Positions 9,318 to 18,399 are shown, counted from the first letter of the stretch. The stretch is DNA of 64,000 nucleotides from Allobosea sp. TND4EK4 (GCF_900156025.1 NZ_FTMO01000001.1:806001-870000); one strand, 5' to 3'. The notes: a model not told the origin generated them from the sequence alone. Program-made: numbers and translations.

Positions 9318-9409
9318 GTCATGCCCGGGCGGGACCTGAGCATCTCACATTGGGCGCGGCTCCGGCACCTCCTCAAGCGGGGATTCTCGGGTCAAGCCCG
9401 AGAATGACG
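9318..9409. repeat. Two-hairpin REP-like intergenic repeat, copy 2
   Basis: It starts GTCATGCCCGGGC and ends with a clear dyad, ATTCTCGGGTCAAGCCCGAGAAT. Its termini are inverted relative to each other (GTCAT...ATGAC). It fills the gap between the L,D-transpeptidase and the end of the gcv operon, just past the gcvPB stop. There it may serve as the operon's transcript end. Confidence 0.8.
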
Positions 9410-9420
9410 CCCTCTCGCTG

Positions 9421-10995
9421 CTACTCCGCCGCGTCCTTGACCGGCTGGGCCTCAGTCCATTTCAGCACCGGCTGCCGGGCAGCGCGCGTCTCGTCGAGGC
9501 GGCGGATGGGGGCGTGGTGCGGTGCGCCGGTGAAGCGCTCCTTGTCATTGCCCTTGGCGGCCATGGCGAGGTCGCGCAGCGTCGCGATGAAGAGGTCGAG
9601 CGCGGCCTTGGATTCCGACTCGGTCGGCTCGATCAGCATGGCGCCATGGACGACCAGAGGGAAATACACCGTCATCGGGTGGTAGCCTTCGTCGATCATC
9701 GCCTTGGCGAAATCGAGCGTCGAAACGCCCGTTCCCTTGAGCCAGGAATCGTCGAACAACGCCTCATGCATCGAGGGGTGGTCGGGGAAGGGCAGCGACA
9801 TCAGGTCGGCGAGGCCGGCGCGGATGTAGTTGGCGTTCAGCACCGCATCCTCGGAGGCCTGCTTCATGCCGTCGGAACCGTGGCTCAGCATGTAGGCGAG
9901 CGCGCGCACATACATGCCCATCTGGCCGTGGAAGGCGGTCATGCGGCCGAAGGGCTGGTTGCCTTCCGGGGCTTCCGCGCGCGTCTCGATGAGATGCGGC
10001 TTGCCGTCCTCGACATGGATGAAGGGCACCGGCGCGAAGGGCGCCAGACGCTCCGACAGCACGACCGGGCCTGCACCGGGACCGCCACCGCCATGAGGCG
10101 TCGAGAAGGTCTTGTGCAGGTTGATGTGCATGGCGTCGACGCCAAGATCGCCGGGCCTGGCCTTGCCGACGATGGCGTTGAAGTTCGCGCCGTCGCAGTA
10201 GAAATAGGCGCCGGCCTCGTGCATTGCCGCCGCGATCTCGACGATCTGCGGCTCGAAGATGCCGCAGGTGTTCGGGTTGGTCAGCATGATCGCGGCGATG
10301 TCGGGACCCAGCAGAGCCTTGACGTCCTCGACCGCGACGGTGCCGTCCGGACGGGCCGGCACCGACTTCACCGAGAAGCCGATCAGCGCGGCCGTGGCCG
10401 GATTGGTGCCATGCGCCGATTCGGGAACGAGCACGACATTGCGGGTCGCGCCTTCGCCCTTGGCGGCGATGGCGGCCTTGATCGCCATCATGCCGCAGGC
10501 CTCGCCATGGGCGCCGGCCTTGGGCGACAGCGCCACGGCCGGCATGCCGGTCAGCGTCATCAGGTAACGGGCGAGTTCCAGCATCAGTTCCAGCGCGCCC
10601 GGCACGGTCGAGAGCGGCTGGAGGGGATGCACATCGGAGAAGCCCGGCAGCCGCGCCATCTTCTCGTTGAGGCGGGCATTGTGCTTCATCGTGCAGGAGC
10701 CGAGCGGGAAAAGCCCGGTGTCGATGCCGTAGTTCTTCTGGCTGAGACGCACGTAATGGCGCATGGCCTCAGGCTCCGAGAGGCCGGGAAGGCCGAGCTC
10801 GCTTTGGCGCGCGTGGCTGCCGAGGCGGCTCTTGAACGGCGCCGGCTGTTCGATATCGACGCCGGTTGTCTCGGTGCGGCCGATCTCGAAGATCAGCGGC
10901 TCGACCTGCTGCAGGGCCTTGTTGCCGGTGAAGGTGGCGTGATCCTCATGCGAGGCGGCGCCGGCCTGGGTGGGACGTCCCTGACGATTCAGCAT
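9421..10995 (-). CDS. gcvPB: Glycine dehydrogenase (decarboxylating) subunit 2, P-protein beta half
   Basis: This 524-residue PLP-dependent half of the split P-protein works with GcvPA to decarboxylate glycine and load the aminomethyl group onto the lipoyl arm of GcvH. The PLP lysine is in HINLHKTFSTPHGGGGPG. GSCTMKHNARLNEKMA near the N-terminus and HEALFDDSW near the C-terminus are family segments. The start is the ATG at 10995, which overlaps the gcvPA stop as TGATG, so the two halves are translationally coupled. It is the last gene of the riboswitch-controlled gcvT-H-PA-PB operon. Many proteobacteria have a fused P-protein; here it is split. Confidence 0.97.
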   Translation of the reverse strand: MLNRQGRPTQAGAASHEDHATFTGNKALQQVEPLIFEIGRTETTGVDIEQPAPFKSRLGSHARQSELGLPGLSEPEAMRHYVRLSQKNYGIDTGLFPLGSCTMKHNARLNEKMARLPGFSDVHPLQPLSTVPGALELMLELARYLMTLTGMPAVALSPKAGAHGEACGMMAIKAAIAAKGEGATRNVVLVPESAHGTNPATAALIGFSVKSVPARPDGTVAVEDVKALLGPDIAAIMLTNPNTCGIFEPQIVEIAAAMHEAGAYFYCDGANFNAIVGKARPGDLGVDAMHINLHKTFSTPHGGGGPGAGPVVLSERLAPFAPVPFIHVEDGKPHLIETRAEAPEGNQPFGRMTAFHGQMGMYVRALAYMLSHGSDGMKQASEDAVLNANYIRAGLADLMSLPFPDHPSMHEALFDDSWLKGTGVSTLDFAKAMIDEGYHPMTVYFPLVVHGAMLIEPTESESKAALDLFIATLRDLAMAAKGNDKERFTGAPHHAPIRRLDETRAARQPVLKWTEAQPVKDAAE

Positions 10996-12335
10996 CACAG
11001 CACCTCCGCGAGCGCCGCCACGAAGGCCGCCCGGTCATCATCGCTATTCACTTCGGTGGAGGCGACCAGCAGCAGGTCGTCGAGGCCCGCCTTCGGCAGC
11101 AGGCGCGAGACCGGCACGCCAGCGAGGATGCCCTTCTGCGCGAGCGCTTCGACCACCTCCGCCGCAGGCCTGGCGAGCTTCACCGTGAACTCGTTGAAGA
11201 AGGTCTCGTTGAGCACCGAGACGCCCTTCACGCCCGCCAGCGCATCCGCCAGCTTCACGGCATTGGCATGATTGACCTCGGCAAGGCGGGTCAGGCCGGC
11301 TTGCCCCAGCAGCGTCATGTGGATGGTGAAGGCCAGCACGCAGAGGCCCGAATTGGTGCAGATGTTCGAGGTCGCCTTGTCGCGGCGGATATGCTGCTCG
11401 CGGGTCGAGAGCGTCAGAACGAAGCCGCGCTGGCCGGTCGAATCGACCGTCTCGCCACAGAGCCGGCCCGGCATCTGGCGGATATATTTCGACTTGGCGG
11501 CGAAGAGGCCGACATAGGGGCCGCCGAAGTTCAGGGCGTTGCCGATCGACTGGCCCTCGCCGACCACGATGTCGGCATCCTGCGCGCCCGGCGGCACGAC
11601 GGCGCCGAGCGAGACAACCTCGGTGAAAACGGCGATCAGCAGCGCGCCATGGGCGTGGGCCTTTTCGGCGATGGGCTTCAGGTCGCGCAGATTGCCGAAG
11701 ACATCGGGCGACTGGACGACGACGCAGGAGGTCTGGTCGTCGATCTGGGAGAGGATGTCTTCCGAAGCCGAGACGTCGGGTGCCAGCGCCACGACCTCGT
11801 CATTGGCCATCTCCGAAAGGGTCTTCACCACCTCGACATAGTGCGGATGCAAGCCCCCCGAGAGCACGGCCTTGCTGCGCCTCGTGACGCGATGGGCCAT
11901 CAGAACGGCCTCGCCGGTGCCGGTCGAGCCGTCATACATCGAGGCGTTGGCCACCTCCATGCCGGTCAGGGCCGCGACCTGCGTCTGGAACTCGAAGAGA
12001 TATTGCAGCGTGCCCTGGGCGATCTCAGGCTGGTAGGGCGTGTAGCTGGTCAGGAACTCCGAGCGCTGGATCAGGTGGTCCACCGTCGCCGGGACATGGT
12101 GCTTGTAGGCGCCGGCGCCGCAGAAGAACGGGACGGAAGCGGCCGCGGTGTTGCGCCCCGCCATCCGGCCGAGAATGCGCTCGACCTCCAGCTCGCCCCT
12201 CGCGCGCGGCAGATCGACCGGTGCCTTCAGCAGCTTGTCGGCCGGCACGTCGGAGAACAGGGCATCGATATCGGAGACGCCGATACGCGCGAGCATGTCC
12301 TCGCGGTCGGCTTCTGTGAGCGGGAGATAGCGCAT
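10995..12335 (-). CDS. gcvPA: Glycine dehydrogenase (decarboxylating) subunit 1, P-protein alpha half
   Basis: This 446-residue N-terminal half of the glycine cleavage P-protein starts [20 protein letters not shown]. It contains [19 protein letters not shown] and [19 protein letters not shown], segments of the substrate/PLP pocket. It lacks the PLP lysine, which lies in GcvPB; both are needed. It is separated from gcvH by a 116-base gap that holds a REP-like repeat, and is fused by overlap to gcvPB. Normal length, no defects seen. Confidence 0.97.
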   Translation of the reverse strand: MRYLPLTEADREDMLARIGVSDIDALFSDVPADKLLKAPVDLPRARGELEVERILGRMAGRNTAAASVPFFCGAGAYKHHVPATVDHLIQRSEFLTSYTPYQPEIAQGTLQYLFEFQTQVAALTGMEVANASMYDGSTGTGEAVLMAHRVTRRSKAVLSGGLHPHYVEVVKTLSEMANDEVVALAPDVSASEDILSQIDDQTSCVVVQSPDVFGNLRDLKPIAEKAHAHGALLIAVFTEVVSLGAVVPPGAQDADIVVGEGQSIGNALNFGGPYVGLFAAKSKYIRQMPGRLCGETVDSTGQRGFVLTLSTREQHIRRDKATSNICTNSGLCVLAFTIHMTLLGQAGLTRLAEVNHANAVKLADALAGVKGVSVLNETFFNEFTVKLARPAAEVVEALAQKGILAGVPVSRLLPKAGLDDLLLVASTEVNSDDDRAAFVAALAEVL

Positions 12336-12352
12336 GGGCGGTCCTCGAATGG

Positions 12353-12444
12353 CATCATTCTCGGGCTCGACCCGAGCATCTCTTTAACCAGTGCCTTCTC
12401 GTCCGGAGATTCCCGGGTCGCCGCACGCGGCGCCCGAGAATGAC
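12353..12444. repeat. Two-hairpin REP-like repeat inside the gcv operon, copy 3
   Basis: ATCATTCTCGGGCTCGACCC opens a dyad ending CGAGCATCTC. The mirrored second half runs GAGATTCCCGGGTCGCC to GCGCCCGAGAATGACG. The outer ends are inverted repeats (TCATTCTCGGGC / GCCCGAGAATGA). It sits between gcvH and gcvPA, 8 bases past the gcvH stop, so it is transcribed within the operon. Confidence 0.8.
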
Positions 12445-12451
12445 GGGGGGA

Positions 12452-12826
12452 TCAGAGCGACTTCACGTAGTCCTGGTACTCGGCCTCGCTCATCAGGCTC
12501 TCGAGCTCGGCTGCATCCTTGAGCTTGATCTTGAGGAACCAGCCCTTGCCGGCGGGATCCTCGTTGACCGTGCCGGGCGCGGCCTCGAGCTCGCTGTTGA
12601 CCTCGACCACCTCGCCGGAGACGGGCGCGTAGACTTCGGACGCCGCCTTGACACTCTCGACCACGGCCGCCTCGCCGCCCTTGCTGAGCGCCTTGCCGAT
12701 CTCGGGCAGCTCGACGAAAACCACGTCGCCAAGCTGGCCCTGGGCGTAGTCGGAGATGCCGACCGTGCCGGTCTCGCCCTCGATGCGGATGTATTCGTGG
12801 TCCTTGGTGTAGCGGGTCTCGGCCAT
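12452..12826 (-). CDS. gcvH: Glycine cleavage system H protein
   Basis: The 124-residue lipoyl carrier shuttles the aminomethyl group between P, T and L proteins. It opens MAETRYTKDHEYIRIEG, and the lipoylated lysine is Lys60 in VVESVKAASEVYAP. The start is set by an excellent AGGAGG site six bases upstream of ATG 12826. The longer open frame upstream overlaps gcvT in another frame and is not coding. It lies 49 bases after gcvT. The L protein (lipoamide dehydrogenase) is not in the window, as usual. Confidence 0.97.
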   Translation of the reverse strand: MAETRYTKDHEYIRIEGETGTVGISDYAQGQLGDVVFVELPEIGKALSKGGEAAVVESVKAASEVYAPVSGEVVEVNSELEAAPGTVNEDPAGKGWFLKIKLKDAAELESLMSEAEYQDYVKSL

Positions 12827-12875
12827 GGCTTCCTCCTGACGAAGCGTCAAATCGGGCAAAAGATGGAAATGCGAA

Positions 12876-14054
12876 TCAGCGCTTGTAGCCGTTGGGCACG
12901 AAGGGCATCGGCGCCACGACGGCCGGCAGCGGCTTGCCGCGGACAATGAGGTTGAGCTTCGTGCCGGGCGCGGAATGGGCCCTGGCGACATAGCCCATGG
13001 CGCAGGGGCCGTTCAGGGTCGGGCCGAAGCCGCCGGAGGTGACAGTGCCGACCACCTCGCCTTCCGGCGTCGCGATCTCGGCGCCTTCGCGGGCCGGGGC
13101 GCGGCCCTCCGGAAGCAGTCCGACGCGCAGGCGCGCCGGGCCCTCGGCGAGTTCGCGCTGGATGCGCGCGGCGCCGGGAAAGCCGCCTTCCTCGCGGCGG
13201 CGCTTCTGGATCGACCAGTTCAGCGCAGCCTCGATCGGCGAAGTCGTCGTATCGATGTCGTGGCCGTAGAGGCAAAGACCCGCTTCGAGGCGCAGCGAAT
13301 CGCGCGCGCCCAGCCCGATCGGCTTGACGGTGGCGTCGAGCAGCAGCGTGTCCCAGATCTCGCCGATCCTGTTCGCGGCGGCGGAAATCTCGTAGCCATC
13401 CTCGCCGGTATAGCCGGAGCGGCTGACATTGGCCTTGATGCCGGCGACCTTGACGGTGCGGGAGGTCATGAAGCCCATCTCGGCGGCCTCGGGGGCGAGC
13501 TTGGCCAGCGCGGCCTCGGCGCCCGGCCCCTGCAGCGCGATCAGGCCGCGATGCTCCGCCTTGATCAGCTTCACATTCGCCGGCAGGCGCGCCTCGATAT
13601 GGGCGTAGTCGGCCTCCTTGCAGGCGGCGTTGACGACGAGATAGAGCGCGCCGTCCTCGTCCGGATCGGCCGAGCGGGTCACCATCAGGTCGTCGAGGAT
13701 GCCGCCATCCTCGTTCAGGAGCTGCGAATAGCGCTGCTTGCCCGGGGCGAGATTGACGATATCGGCGGGAATCAGTGCTTCGAGCGCCCTGGCGACCGTC
13801 TCGTGGTCGGGACCGACGAGGAAGCACTGGCCCATATGCGAGACGTCGAAGAGCCCGGCCTTCTCGCGTGTCCAGTTGTGCTCGCCCAGCACGCCCATCG
13901 GATACTGCACCGGCATGTCGTAGCCGGCGAAGGGCACCATGCGGGCGCCGAGCGCGACATGGCGGGCGTGCAGCGGGGTCTTCAGCAGCGTGGCGGTGCC
14001 AGCGGCGTCGGCGGTCTTGCCGTCGGCAGTTTTGGCGTCAGCGGCTTCGGCCAT
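12876..14054 (-). CDS. gcvT: Aminomethyltransferase (glycine cleavage T protein)
   Basis: This 392-residue folate-dependent enzyme releases ammonia from the aminomethyl-lipoyl intermediate and forms methylene-THF. Family segments are LKTPLHARHVALGARMVPFAG, LFDVSHMGQ, SRSGYTGEDGYEIS and ARDSLRLEAGLCLYGHD. I chose ATG 14054: a GGAAGG site lies upstream, and the open frame extending to 14219 reads through the riboswitch, so it cannot be the start. About 20 N-terminal residues (AEAADAKTADGKTADAAG) form a low-complexity extension before the conserved fold. It is first in the operon, directly under the glycine riboswitch. Confidence 0.96.
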   Translation of the reverse strand: MAEAADAKTADGKTADAAGTATLLKTPLHARHVALGARMVPFAGYDMPVQYPMGVLGEHNWTREKAGLFDVSHMGQCFLVGPDHETVARALEALIPADIVNLAPGKQRYSQLLNEDGGILDDLMVTRSADPDEDGALYLVVNAACKEADYAHIEARLPANVKLIKAEHRGLIALQGPGAEAALAKLAPEAAEMGFMTSRTVKVAGIKANVSRSGYTGEDGYEISAAANRIGEIWDTLLLDATVKPIGLGARDSLRLEAGLCLYGHDIDTTTSPIEAALNWSIQKRRREEGGFPGAARIQRELAEGPARLRVGLLPEGRAPAREGAEIATPEGEVVGTVTSGGFGPTLNGPCAMGYVARAHSAPGTKLNLIVRGKPLPAVVAPMPFVPNGYKR

Positions 14055-14103
14055 GGCGGGCCCTTCCAGAATCGAGCGCAAGCCCCGGACGGATGTCCGG
14101 AGC

Positions 14104-14300
14104 GCGCCCCCTCTGTCTTGGGACCTGAGAGATTTCCCCGCAGGGCCATGGCCGCCGCAGGTTACACCCGTCGGTGGGCGGAATCGCTCCCGCCTCTTTC
14201 CAGAGCGCCAAGTCCCCAAGCGGTCCTTTTGCCTGAGCGTTTCCGGGGCGGTTGCGCCTTCGGCGCCGGCCCTGACGGATCAGGCCCGGTCTCTCCCGCG
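14104..14300 (-). promoter_or_regulatory. Tandem glycine riboswitch
   Basis: Read on the minus strand, the leader has two glycine aptamers in tandem. Aptamer 1 (about 14300-14218) runs GGGAGAGACC, then GCGCCGAAGGCGCAACC, then GCTCAGGCAAAAGGACCGC. Aptamer 2 (about 14206-14105) begins CTCTGGAAAGAG, has CACCGACGGGTGTAACC, and ends AATCTCTCAGGTCCCAAGACAGAGG, interrupted here only by my line of quotation. These are the hallmark conserved segments of the glycine riboswitch. The RNA ends about 50 bases before gcvT. The remaining leader holds a CCGGAC/GTCCGG hairpin and the ribosome-binding site, which suggests control of translation or termination by glycine. Activation by glycine of gcv operons is established for this class. 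Confidence 0.96.
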
Positions 14301-14327
14301 GGGATGTGCGGCTGGAGGCAGAGATAC

Positions 14328-14365
14328 AGAAGGCGCCGGCCCAGTCAATCCGGGCGGCGCCTTCT
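14328..14365 (-). terminator. Hairpin, probable terminator of the IalB/lipoprotein operon
   Basis: A perfect 11-bp stem AGAAGGCGCCG / CGGCGCCTTCT encloses a 16-base loop. It lies 54 bases past the stop of the minus-strand lipoprotein gene and 28 bases before the riboswitch. The downstream minus-strand run (GTATCTCTG) is only modestly U-rich, so termination is likely but not certain. It cleanly separates the two minus-strand units. Nothing else is seen in 14301-14418. Confidence 0.55.
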
Positions 14366-14418
14366 TTGAGGGCGGTGGCTGCCTTGCCAACAGGCGACGG
14401 CCGCCAGGAGAGGCGGCG

Positions 14419-15012
14419 TCAGCGGCGCCGCTGGCGGGCGGGAGCGGCGCCGCCTTGGCCGAGGCCGACGATGATCTCGACGTCGCCGCTGCCGGGCGGC
14501 ACAGCGATGCCGTCTTCGACATGGGTGAAGTCAGCGCCGGTCTGGCCGCCGGGGATGGTCGCGCCGACGCGGGAGGTGCGCCGTGCGACGACCTTGCCGC
14601 CCTGCGTCACCGTGGTGGAGAGCGTCGCGCCATAGGCGCCGGCGCCGCCGGACTGGCCAAGCAGGACGCGGCCCTGGACACCGACCTTGAGGCGGTAGCC
14701 ACCGCCCTTGCCGGTCGCGATGCATTCGCGCGCGACGTCGTTGATCGAGATCTGGTAGCGCACGGCCCCGGCATCCTGACCGCCCTGGCGGACGGCCGCG
14801 CCGCCATCGGCGATGATGACCTCCGGACAAACGATGACGTCTTCCTCGTCCTTCGGCAGCTGGTCGGCCGGGGGCGGCGTCGCCGACTGGAACATCAGTA
14901 CGTTGAGCGCCGTGCTGCCGCCGGACGAACCCGAGGAGCCGCAGCCGGCCAGGCCCAGGCACAGCAGCGGCAGAGCGAGCCAGCGGCCCGCGTTCAAGCT
15001 CCGGTCGATCAC
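14419..15012 (-). CDS. Putative lipoprotein of unknown function, paired with IalB
   Basis: The predicted 197-residue protein starts at GTG 15012, overlapping the ialB stop as GTGA, so it is translationally coupled. The N-terminus WLALPLLCLGLAGCGSS is a signal peptide with lipobox LAGC, indicating a lipid-anchored envelope protein. Mature sequence: a Gly/Ser linker, VLMFQSATPPPADQLPKDEE, a Cys in VIVCPEVIIADGGAAVRQGG, and a beta-rich body with a second Cys (VARECIATGKG). It contains TTVTQGGKVVARRTS and a DVEIIVGLGQGG end. I do not recognise a named domain. The longer upstream frame is an off-frame shadow of ialB. Confidence 0.8.
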   Translation of the reverse strand: MIDRSLNAGRWLALPLLCLGLAGCGSSGSSGGSTALNVLMFQSATPPPADQLPKDEEDVIVCPEVIIADGGAAVRQGGQDAGAVRYQISINDVARECIATGKGGGYRLKVGVQGRVLLGQSGGAGAYGATLSTTVTQGGKVVARRTSRVGATIPGGQTGADFTHVEDGIAVPPGSGDVEIIVGLGQGGAAPARQRRR

Positions 15013-15518
15013 GGCAAGGCCTCCACGCCAGGTCCGAAGCCGTTGAGCGAGACGGGCACGCCCACCCCCTCCTCCGGCGTCTGGAACACGATGAATGTGG
15101 CGGTCTTGCCGCCCTTGAGCTGCCCGAGCAGGGTCTCGTCCATCACCACCTCGGCGACGCAACCGGTCGTCAGGCAGCGCACGAATCCCGCACGGCCGAT
15201 ATCCTTGTCGTCGATCTTGAGGCCGAGGCCGGACGGCAGCAGCACGCCGAGAGGCGCGACCACGCGCAGCAGCCGGCTCTTCTGATCGGCGGTCTTCAGC
15301 ACGATGACCAGAAGCGTCAGATTCGGACGGTCCTCGGCGGCGACGTTCTGGACGAGCGCGCATTGCTCGGCCTTGGCGCCGGGGGGCGTCTCGCAGCGCA
15401 TCTGCCAGTCGCCATGTGTGGAGCGCACCGCGCCCTGCGCAAAAGCGGAGCCGCTGGCGAGGCCGGTCGCCAAGAGCGCCAGCACGACAGCGCCGAACGC
15501 CCCGAGGATCCTCATCAT
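15009..15518 (-). CDS. Invasion-associated locus B (IalB) family protein
   Basis: This roughly 169-residue exported protein has a signal peptide (ILGAFGAVVLALLATGLASGSAFA) and a single IalB domain: THGDWQMRCETPP, CALVQNVAAEDRPNLTLLV, and VRCLTTGCVAEVVMDETLL with paired cysteines. IalB was named in Bartonella, where it affects erythrocyte invasion, but the family is widespread in free-living Hyphomicrobiales with unclear function. I prefer ATG 15518, eight bases after AGAAGG; GTG 15527 is an alternative start. It is divergent from coxB and co-transcribed with the overlapping lipoprotein gene. Confidence 0.88.
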   Translation of the reverse strand: MMRILGAFGAVVLALLATGLASGSAFAQGAVRSTHGDWQMRCETPPGAKAEQCALVQNVAAEDRPNLTLLVIVLKTADQKSRLLRVVAPLGVLLPSGLGLKIDDKDIGRAGFVRCLTTGCVAEVVMDETLLGQLKGGKTATFIVFQTPEEGVGVPVSLNGFGPGVEALP

Positions 15519-15763
15519 CCCACGCACCTTCTTCCAGAACCGCCGGATCGGCGCGACTCAAGCCAGGCTGCGGGAATCGGGCGAAACCCCGACCACGCCG
15601 CGACATGGCGCCGGCCATCGTCAGAACTGCGTTGGGACCATGCAGGCCCCGCCCTGTCAAGGCACGGGCGGCCTCCCGCCGCCGGCCTTCACAGCCCATA
15701 CGCGCCTTAATGCCGCAGGAGCTTGCGCAAGCCTACCATTGCCCTCTGGCGCAACTGTGATCT

Positions 15764-15777
15764 TTGATTTATCGCAA
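15764..15777 (+). promoter_or_regulatory. FixK/FNR-like box upstream of coxB (weak)
   Basis: TTGAT-TTAT-CGCAA resembles the FixK/FNR consensus TTGAT-N4-ATCAA, matching 8 of 10 positions. It lies 95 bases before the coxB start in the divergent ialB-coxB gap (15519-15871). Oxygen control of terminal oxidases by this regulator family is established in rhizobia. A single imperfect site is weak evidence. Apart from this site and a CTTGCGCAAG palindrome (15722-15731) I see no other feature in the gap. Confidence 0.25.
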
Positions 15778-15871
15778 TCCCGAAGAACAGGGAGGCCTCG
15801 CGGCCGCCCCGTCATGCGTGGACCGGGGGTTCGGCTCCCATGCAGGTCGATTGAGGAGCTATGTCGGACCG

Positions 15872-16750
15872 ATGCGATTTCTGAGCAGGACCTTTGCGAT
15901 GGCGGCCGCATCCGCCCTTGCCGCGGCGGCGGCGGCCATGCCCGCCTGGGCCGGCACCGGCATGCCGACCCCGTGGCAGATGAACCTGCAGGGCGCCGCC
16001 ACGCCGGTTTCCGAGTACATTCACTGGTTCAACGACTGGCTGAACATCATCATCACGGTGATCACGCTCTTCGTCGCCGCGCTGCTCGTCTATGTGATCT
16101 TCCGCTTCAATGAGAAGGCCAATCCGGTCCCCTCGAAGACGACGCACAACGCCCTGCTCGAAGTGGCCTGGACGATCATCCCCGTCCTGATCCTGGTCGT
16201 GATCGCCATTCCCTCCTTCCGCCTGCTCAAGCTGCAGCTCGAGGTGCCGAAGCCCGACATGACGCTCAAGGTCACCGGGAAGCAGTGGTACTGGTCCTAT
16301 GAATACGCGCAGGACGGCGGCAGCCCGTTCGGCTTCGATTCGCTGATGCTGGACGAGAAGGCCCGCGCCGAGGCAATCGCGAGCAAGAAGATCGCCGCTG
16401 AAGAGGCCCCGCGCCTGCTCGCCGTCGACAACGAAGCGGTGGTCCCGGTCGGCAAGATCGTGCGCGTGCAGGTCACCGGCGCCGACGTCATCCACAAGTT
16501 CACGGTGCCGTCCTTCGGCATCAAGATCGACGCCATCCCCGGCCGCCTGAACGAAACCTGGTTCAAGGCCGAGCGCGAAGGCATCTATTACGGGCAGTGC
16601 TCCTTCATCTGCGGGCAGAACCACGCCTACATGCCGATCGCCTTCCGGGTTGTGAGCCAGGAGCGCTACGCCGCGTGGCTCGCCGAGGCGAAGCAGAAAT
16701 TCGCGAATGCCGAAGATGCGGGCCACAAGCTCGCCGCGGCAGCGCAGTAA
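15872..16750 (+). CDS. coxB: Cytochrome c oxidase subunit II
   Basis: This 292-residue aa3-type oxidase subunit carries the CuA centre that accepts electrons from cytochrome c. It has a signal peptide ([20 protein letters not shown]) and two membrane helices ([20 protein letters not shown] and [16 protein letters not shown]). The aromatic electron-entry patch is [10 protein letters not shown], and the CuA ligand set lies in [16 protein letters not shown] (two Cys, His, Met). The ATG at 15872 gives the signal peptide directly. A strong GAGGAG at 15853 is better spaced for an out-of-frame ATG at 15861 (see findings). First gene of the oxidase cluster. Confidence 0.96.
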   Translation: MRFLSRTFAMAAASALAAAAAAMPAWAGTGMPTPWQMNLQGAATPVSEYIHWFNDWLNIIITVITLFVAALLVYVIFRFNEKANPVPSKTTHNALLEVAWTIIPVLILVVIAIPSFRLLKLQLEVPKPDMTLKVTGKQWYWSYEYAQDGGSPFGFDSLMLDEKARAEAIASKKIAAEEAPRLLAVDNEAVVPVGKIVRVQVTGADVIHKFTVPSFGIKIDAIPGRLNETWFKAEREGIYYGQCSFICGQNHAYMPIAFRVVSQERYAAWLAEAKQKFANAEDAGHKLAAAAQ

Positions 16751-16769
16751 GATTCGAGGAGAGACCACG

Positions 16770-18392
16770 ATGGCGACAGCGGCTCAGCACGCTCACGGCC
16801 ACGACGCCGCGCACGACCACCCGACCGGTTGGCGGCGCTGGCTCCTGTCCACCAACCACAAGGACATCGGCACCCTCTATCTGATCTTCTCGATCGTCGC
16901 GGGCCTGGTCGGCGGCTTCCTGTCGATCATGATGCGCATCGAGCTGATGTATCCGGGCCTGCAGATCTTCGCGAACGGCCAGACCTACAACGTCTTCGTC
17001 ACCGGCCACGGACTGATCATGATCTTCTTCATGGTCATGCCGGCGGTCATCGGCGGGTTCGGCAACTGGTTCGTGCCGCTGATGATCGGCGCGCCGGACA
17101 TGGCCTTCCCGCGCATGAACAACATCTCGTTCTGGCTGACGGTGGCCGGCTTCGTGCTGCTCTGCATCTCGCTGTTCGTGCCCGGCGCGCCCGGCGTCAA
17201 CGGCGTCGGCACCGGCTGGACGGTCTATCCGCCCTTCTCCACCTCCGGCCATCCCGGCCCTTCGGTCGATTTCGGCATCCTGTCGCTGCATCTGGCCGGC
17301 GCAGCCTCGATCCTGGGCGCGATCAACTTCATCACCACCATCCTGAACATGCGCGCGCCCGGCATGACCATGCACAAGATGCCGCTGTTCGCCTGGGGTG
17401 TGCTGGTCACCGCCTTCCTGCTGCTGCTGGCCCTGCCGGTGCTGGCCGGTGCGATCACCATGCTGCTGACCGACCGCAATTTCGGCACGACCTTCTACGA
17501 CCCGGCCGGCGGCGGCGACCCGATCCTCTACCAGCACCTGTTCTGGTTCTTCGGCCATCCCGAAGTCTACATCATGATCCTGCCGGCCTTCGGCATCATC
17601 AGCCACATCATCTCGACCTTCTCGAAGAAGCCGATCTTCGGCTATCTCGGCATGGCCTACGCCATGGTCGCGATCGGCGTGGTCGGCTTCATCGTGTGGG
17701 CGCACCACATGTACACCGCCGGCCTCTCGCTCAACACGCAGCGTTATTTCGTGTTCGCGACGATGGTCATCGCGGTGCCCACCGGCATCAAGATCTTCTC
17801 CTGGATCGCGACGATGTGGGGCGGCTCGCTGCGCTTCACCGCGCCGATGGTCTGGGCGATCGGCTTCATCTTCCTGTTCACCGTCGGCGGCGTCACCGGC
17901 GTGGTGCTGGCCAATGCGGGCGTCGACCGCTCGCTGCACGCGACCTATTACGTCGTGGCCCACTTCCATTACGTGCTGTCGCTGGGCGCCGTGTTCGGCA
18001 TCTTCGCGGGGTTCTACTACTGGTTCCCGAAGATGAGCGGCTACATCATGCCCGACTGGATCGGAAAGCTGCACTTCTGGATCGCCTTCGTCGGCGCCAA
18101 CCTGCTGTTCTTCCCGCAGCACTTCCTGGGCCTGGCCGGCATGCCGCGTCACTATGTCGACTATCCGGACGCCTTCGCCGGGTGGCACTTCTGGTCGTCG
18201 ATCGGCTCCTACATCTTCGCCGCCGGCCTGCTGGTCTGGCTCTACGGCATCGCCTTGGCCTTCAGCCGCAAGGAGCTCGCCGGTGACAATCCGTGGGGCG
18301 AAGGCGCGACCACTCTGGAGTGGACCCTGTCCTCGCCGCCGCCGTTCCACCAGTTCGAGACGCTGCCGCGCATCACCGGCTCGGATCACTGA
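16770..18392 (+). CDS. ctaD: Cytochrome c oxidase subunit I
   Basis: This 540-residue catalytic subunit of the aa3 oxidase has the full set of metal ligands. The CuB histidine and cross-linked tyrosine are in [11 protein letters not shown], which also carries the D-channel glutamate. The other CuB histidines are in [10 protein letters not shown], and the heme a3/a histidines are in [12 protein letters not shown]. It begins with a His-rich cytoplasmic tail ([17 protein letters not shown]). The start at 16770 has GAGGAGAG upstream and lies 19 bases after coxB. No missing residues. Two perfect hairpins follow it before ctaB. Confidence 0.98.
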   Translation: MATAAQHAHGHDAAHDHPTGWRRWLLSTNHKDIGTLYLIFSIVAGLVGGFLSIMMRIELMYPGLQIFANGQTYNVFVTGHGLIMIFFMVMPAVIGGFGNWFVPLMIGAPDMAFPRMNNISFWLTVAGFVLLCISLFVPGAPGVNGVGTGWTVYPPFSTSGHPGPSVDFGILSLHLAGAASILGAINFITTILNMRAPGMTMHKMPLFAWGVLVTAFLLLLALPVLAGAITMLLTDRNFGTTFYDPAGGGDPILYQHLFWFFGHPEVYIMILPAFGIISHIISTFSKKPIFGYLGMAYAMVAIGVVGFIVWAHHMYTAGLSLNTQRYFVFATMVIAVPTGIKIFSWIATMWGGSLRFTAPMVWAIGFIFLFTVGGVTGVVLANAGVDRSLHATYYVVAHFHYVLSLGAVFGIFAGFYYWFPKMSGYIMPDWIGKLHFWIAFVGANLLFFPQHFLGLAGMPRHYVDYPDAFAGWHFWSSIGSYIFAAGLLVWLYGIALAFSRKELAGDNPWGEGATTLEWTLSSPPPFHQFETLPRITGSDH

Positions 18393-18399
18393 AAATGCA

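Noticed and set aside
9514-11271. 585-residue plus-strand open frame opposite gcvPB and gcvPA
   Set aside because: Antisense to two P-protein subunits with clear active sites.
14055-14219. N-terminal extension of gcvT
   Set aside because: It would translate through the second aptamer of the riboswitch and has no ribosome-binding site.
14104-14418. Possible small gene between gcvT and the lipoprotein gene
   Set aside because: The region is explained by the riboswitch and a hairpin; no ORF has a start with supporting signals.
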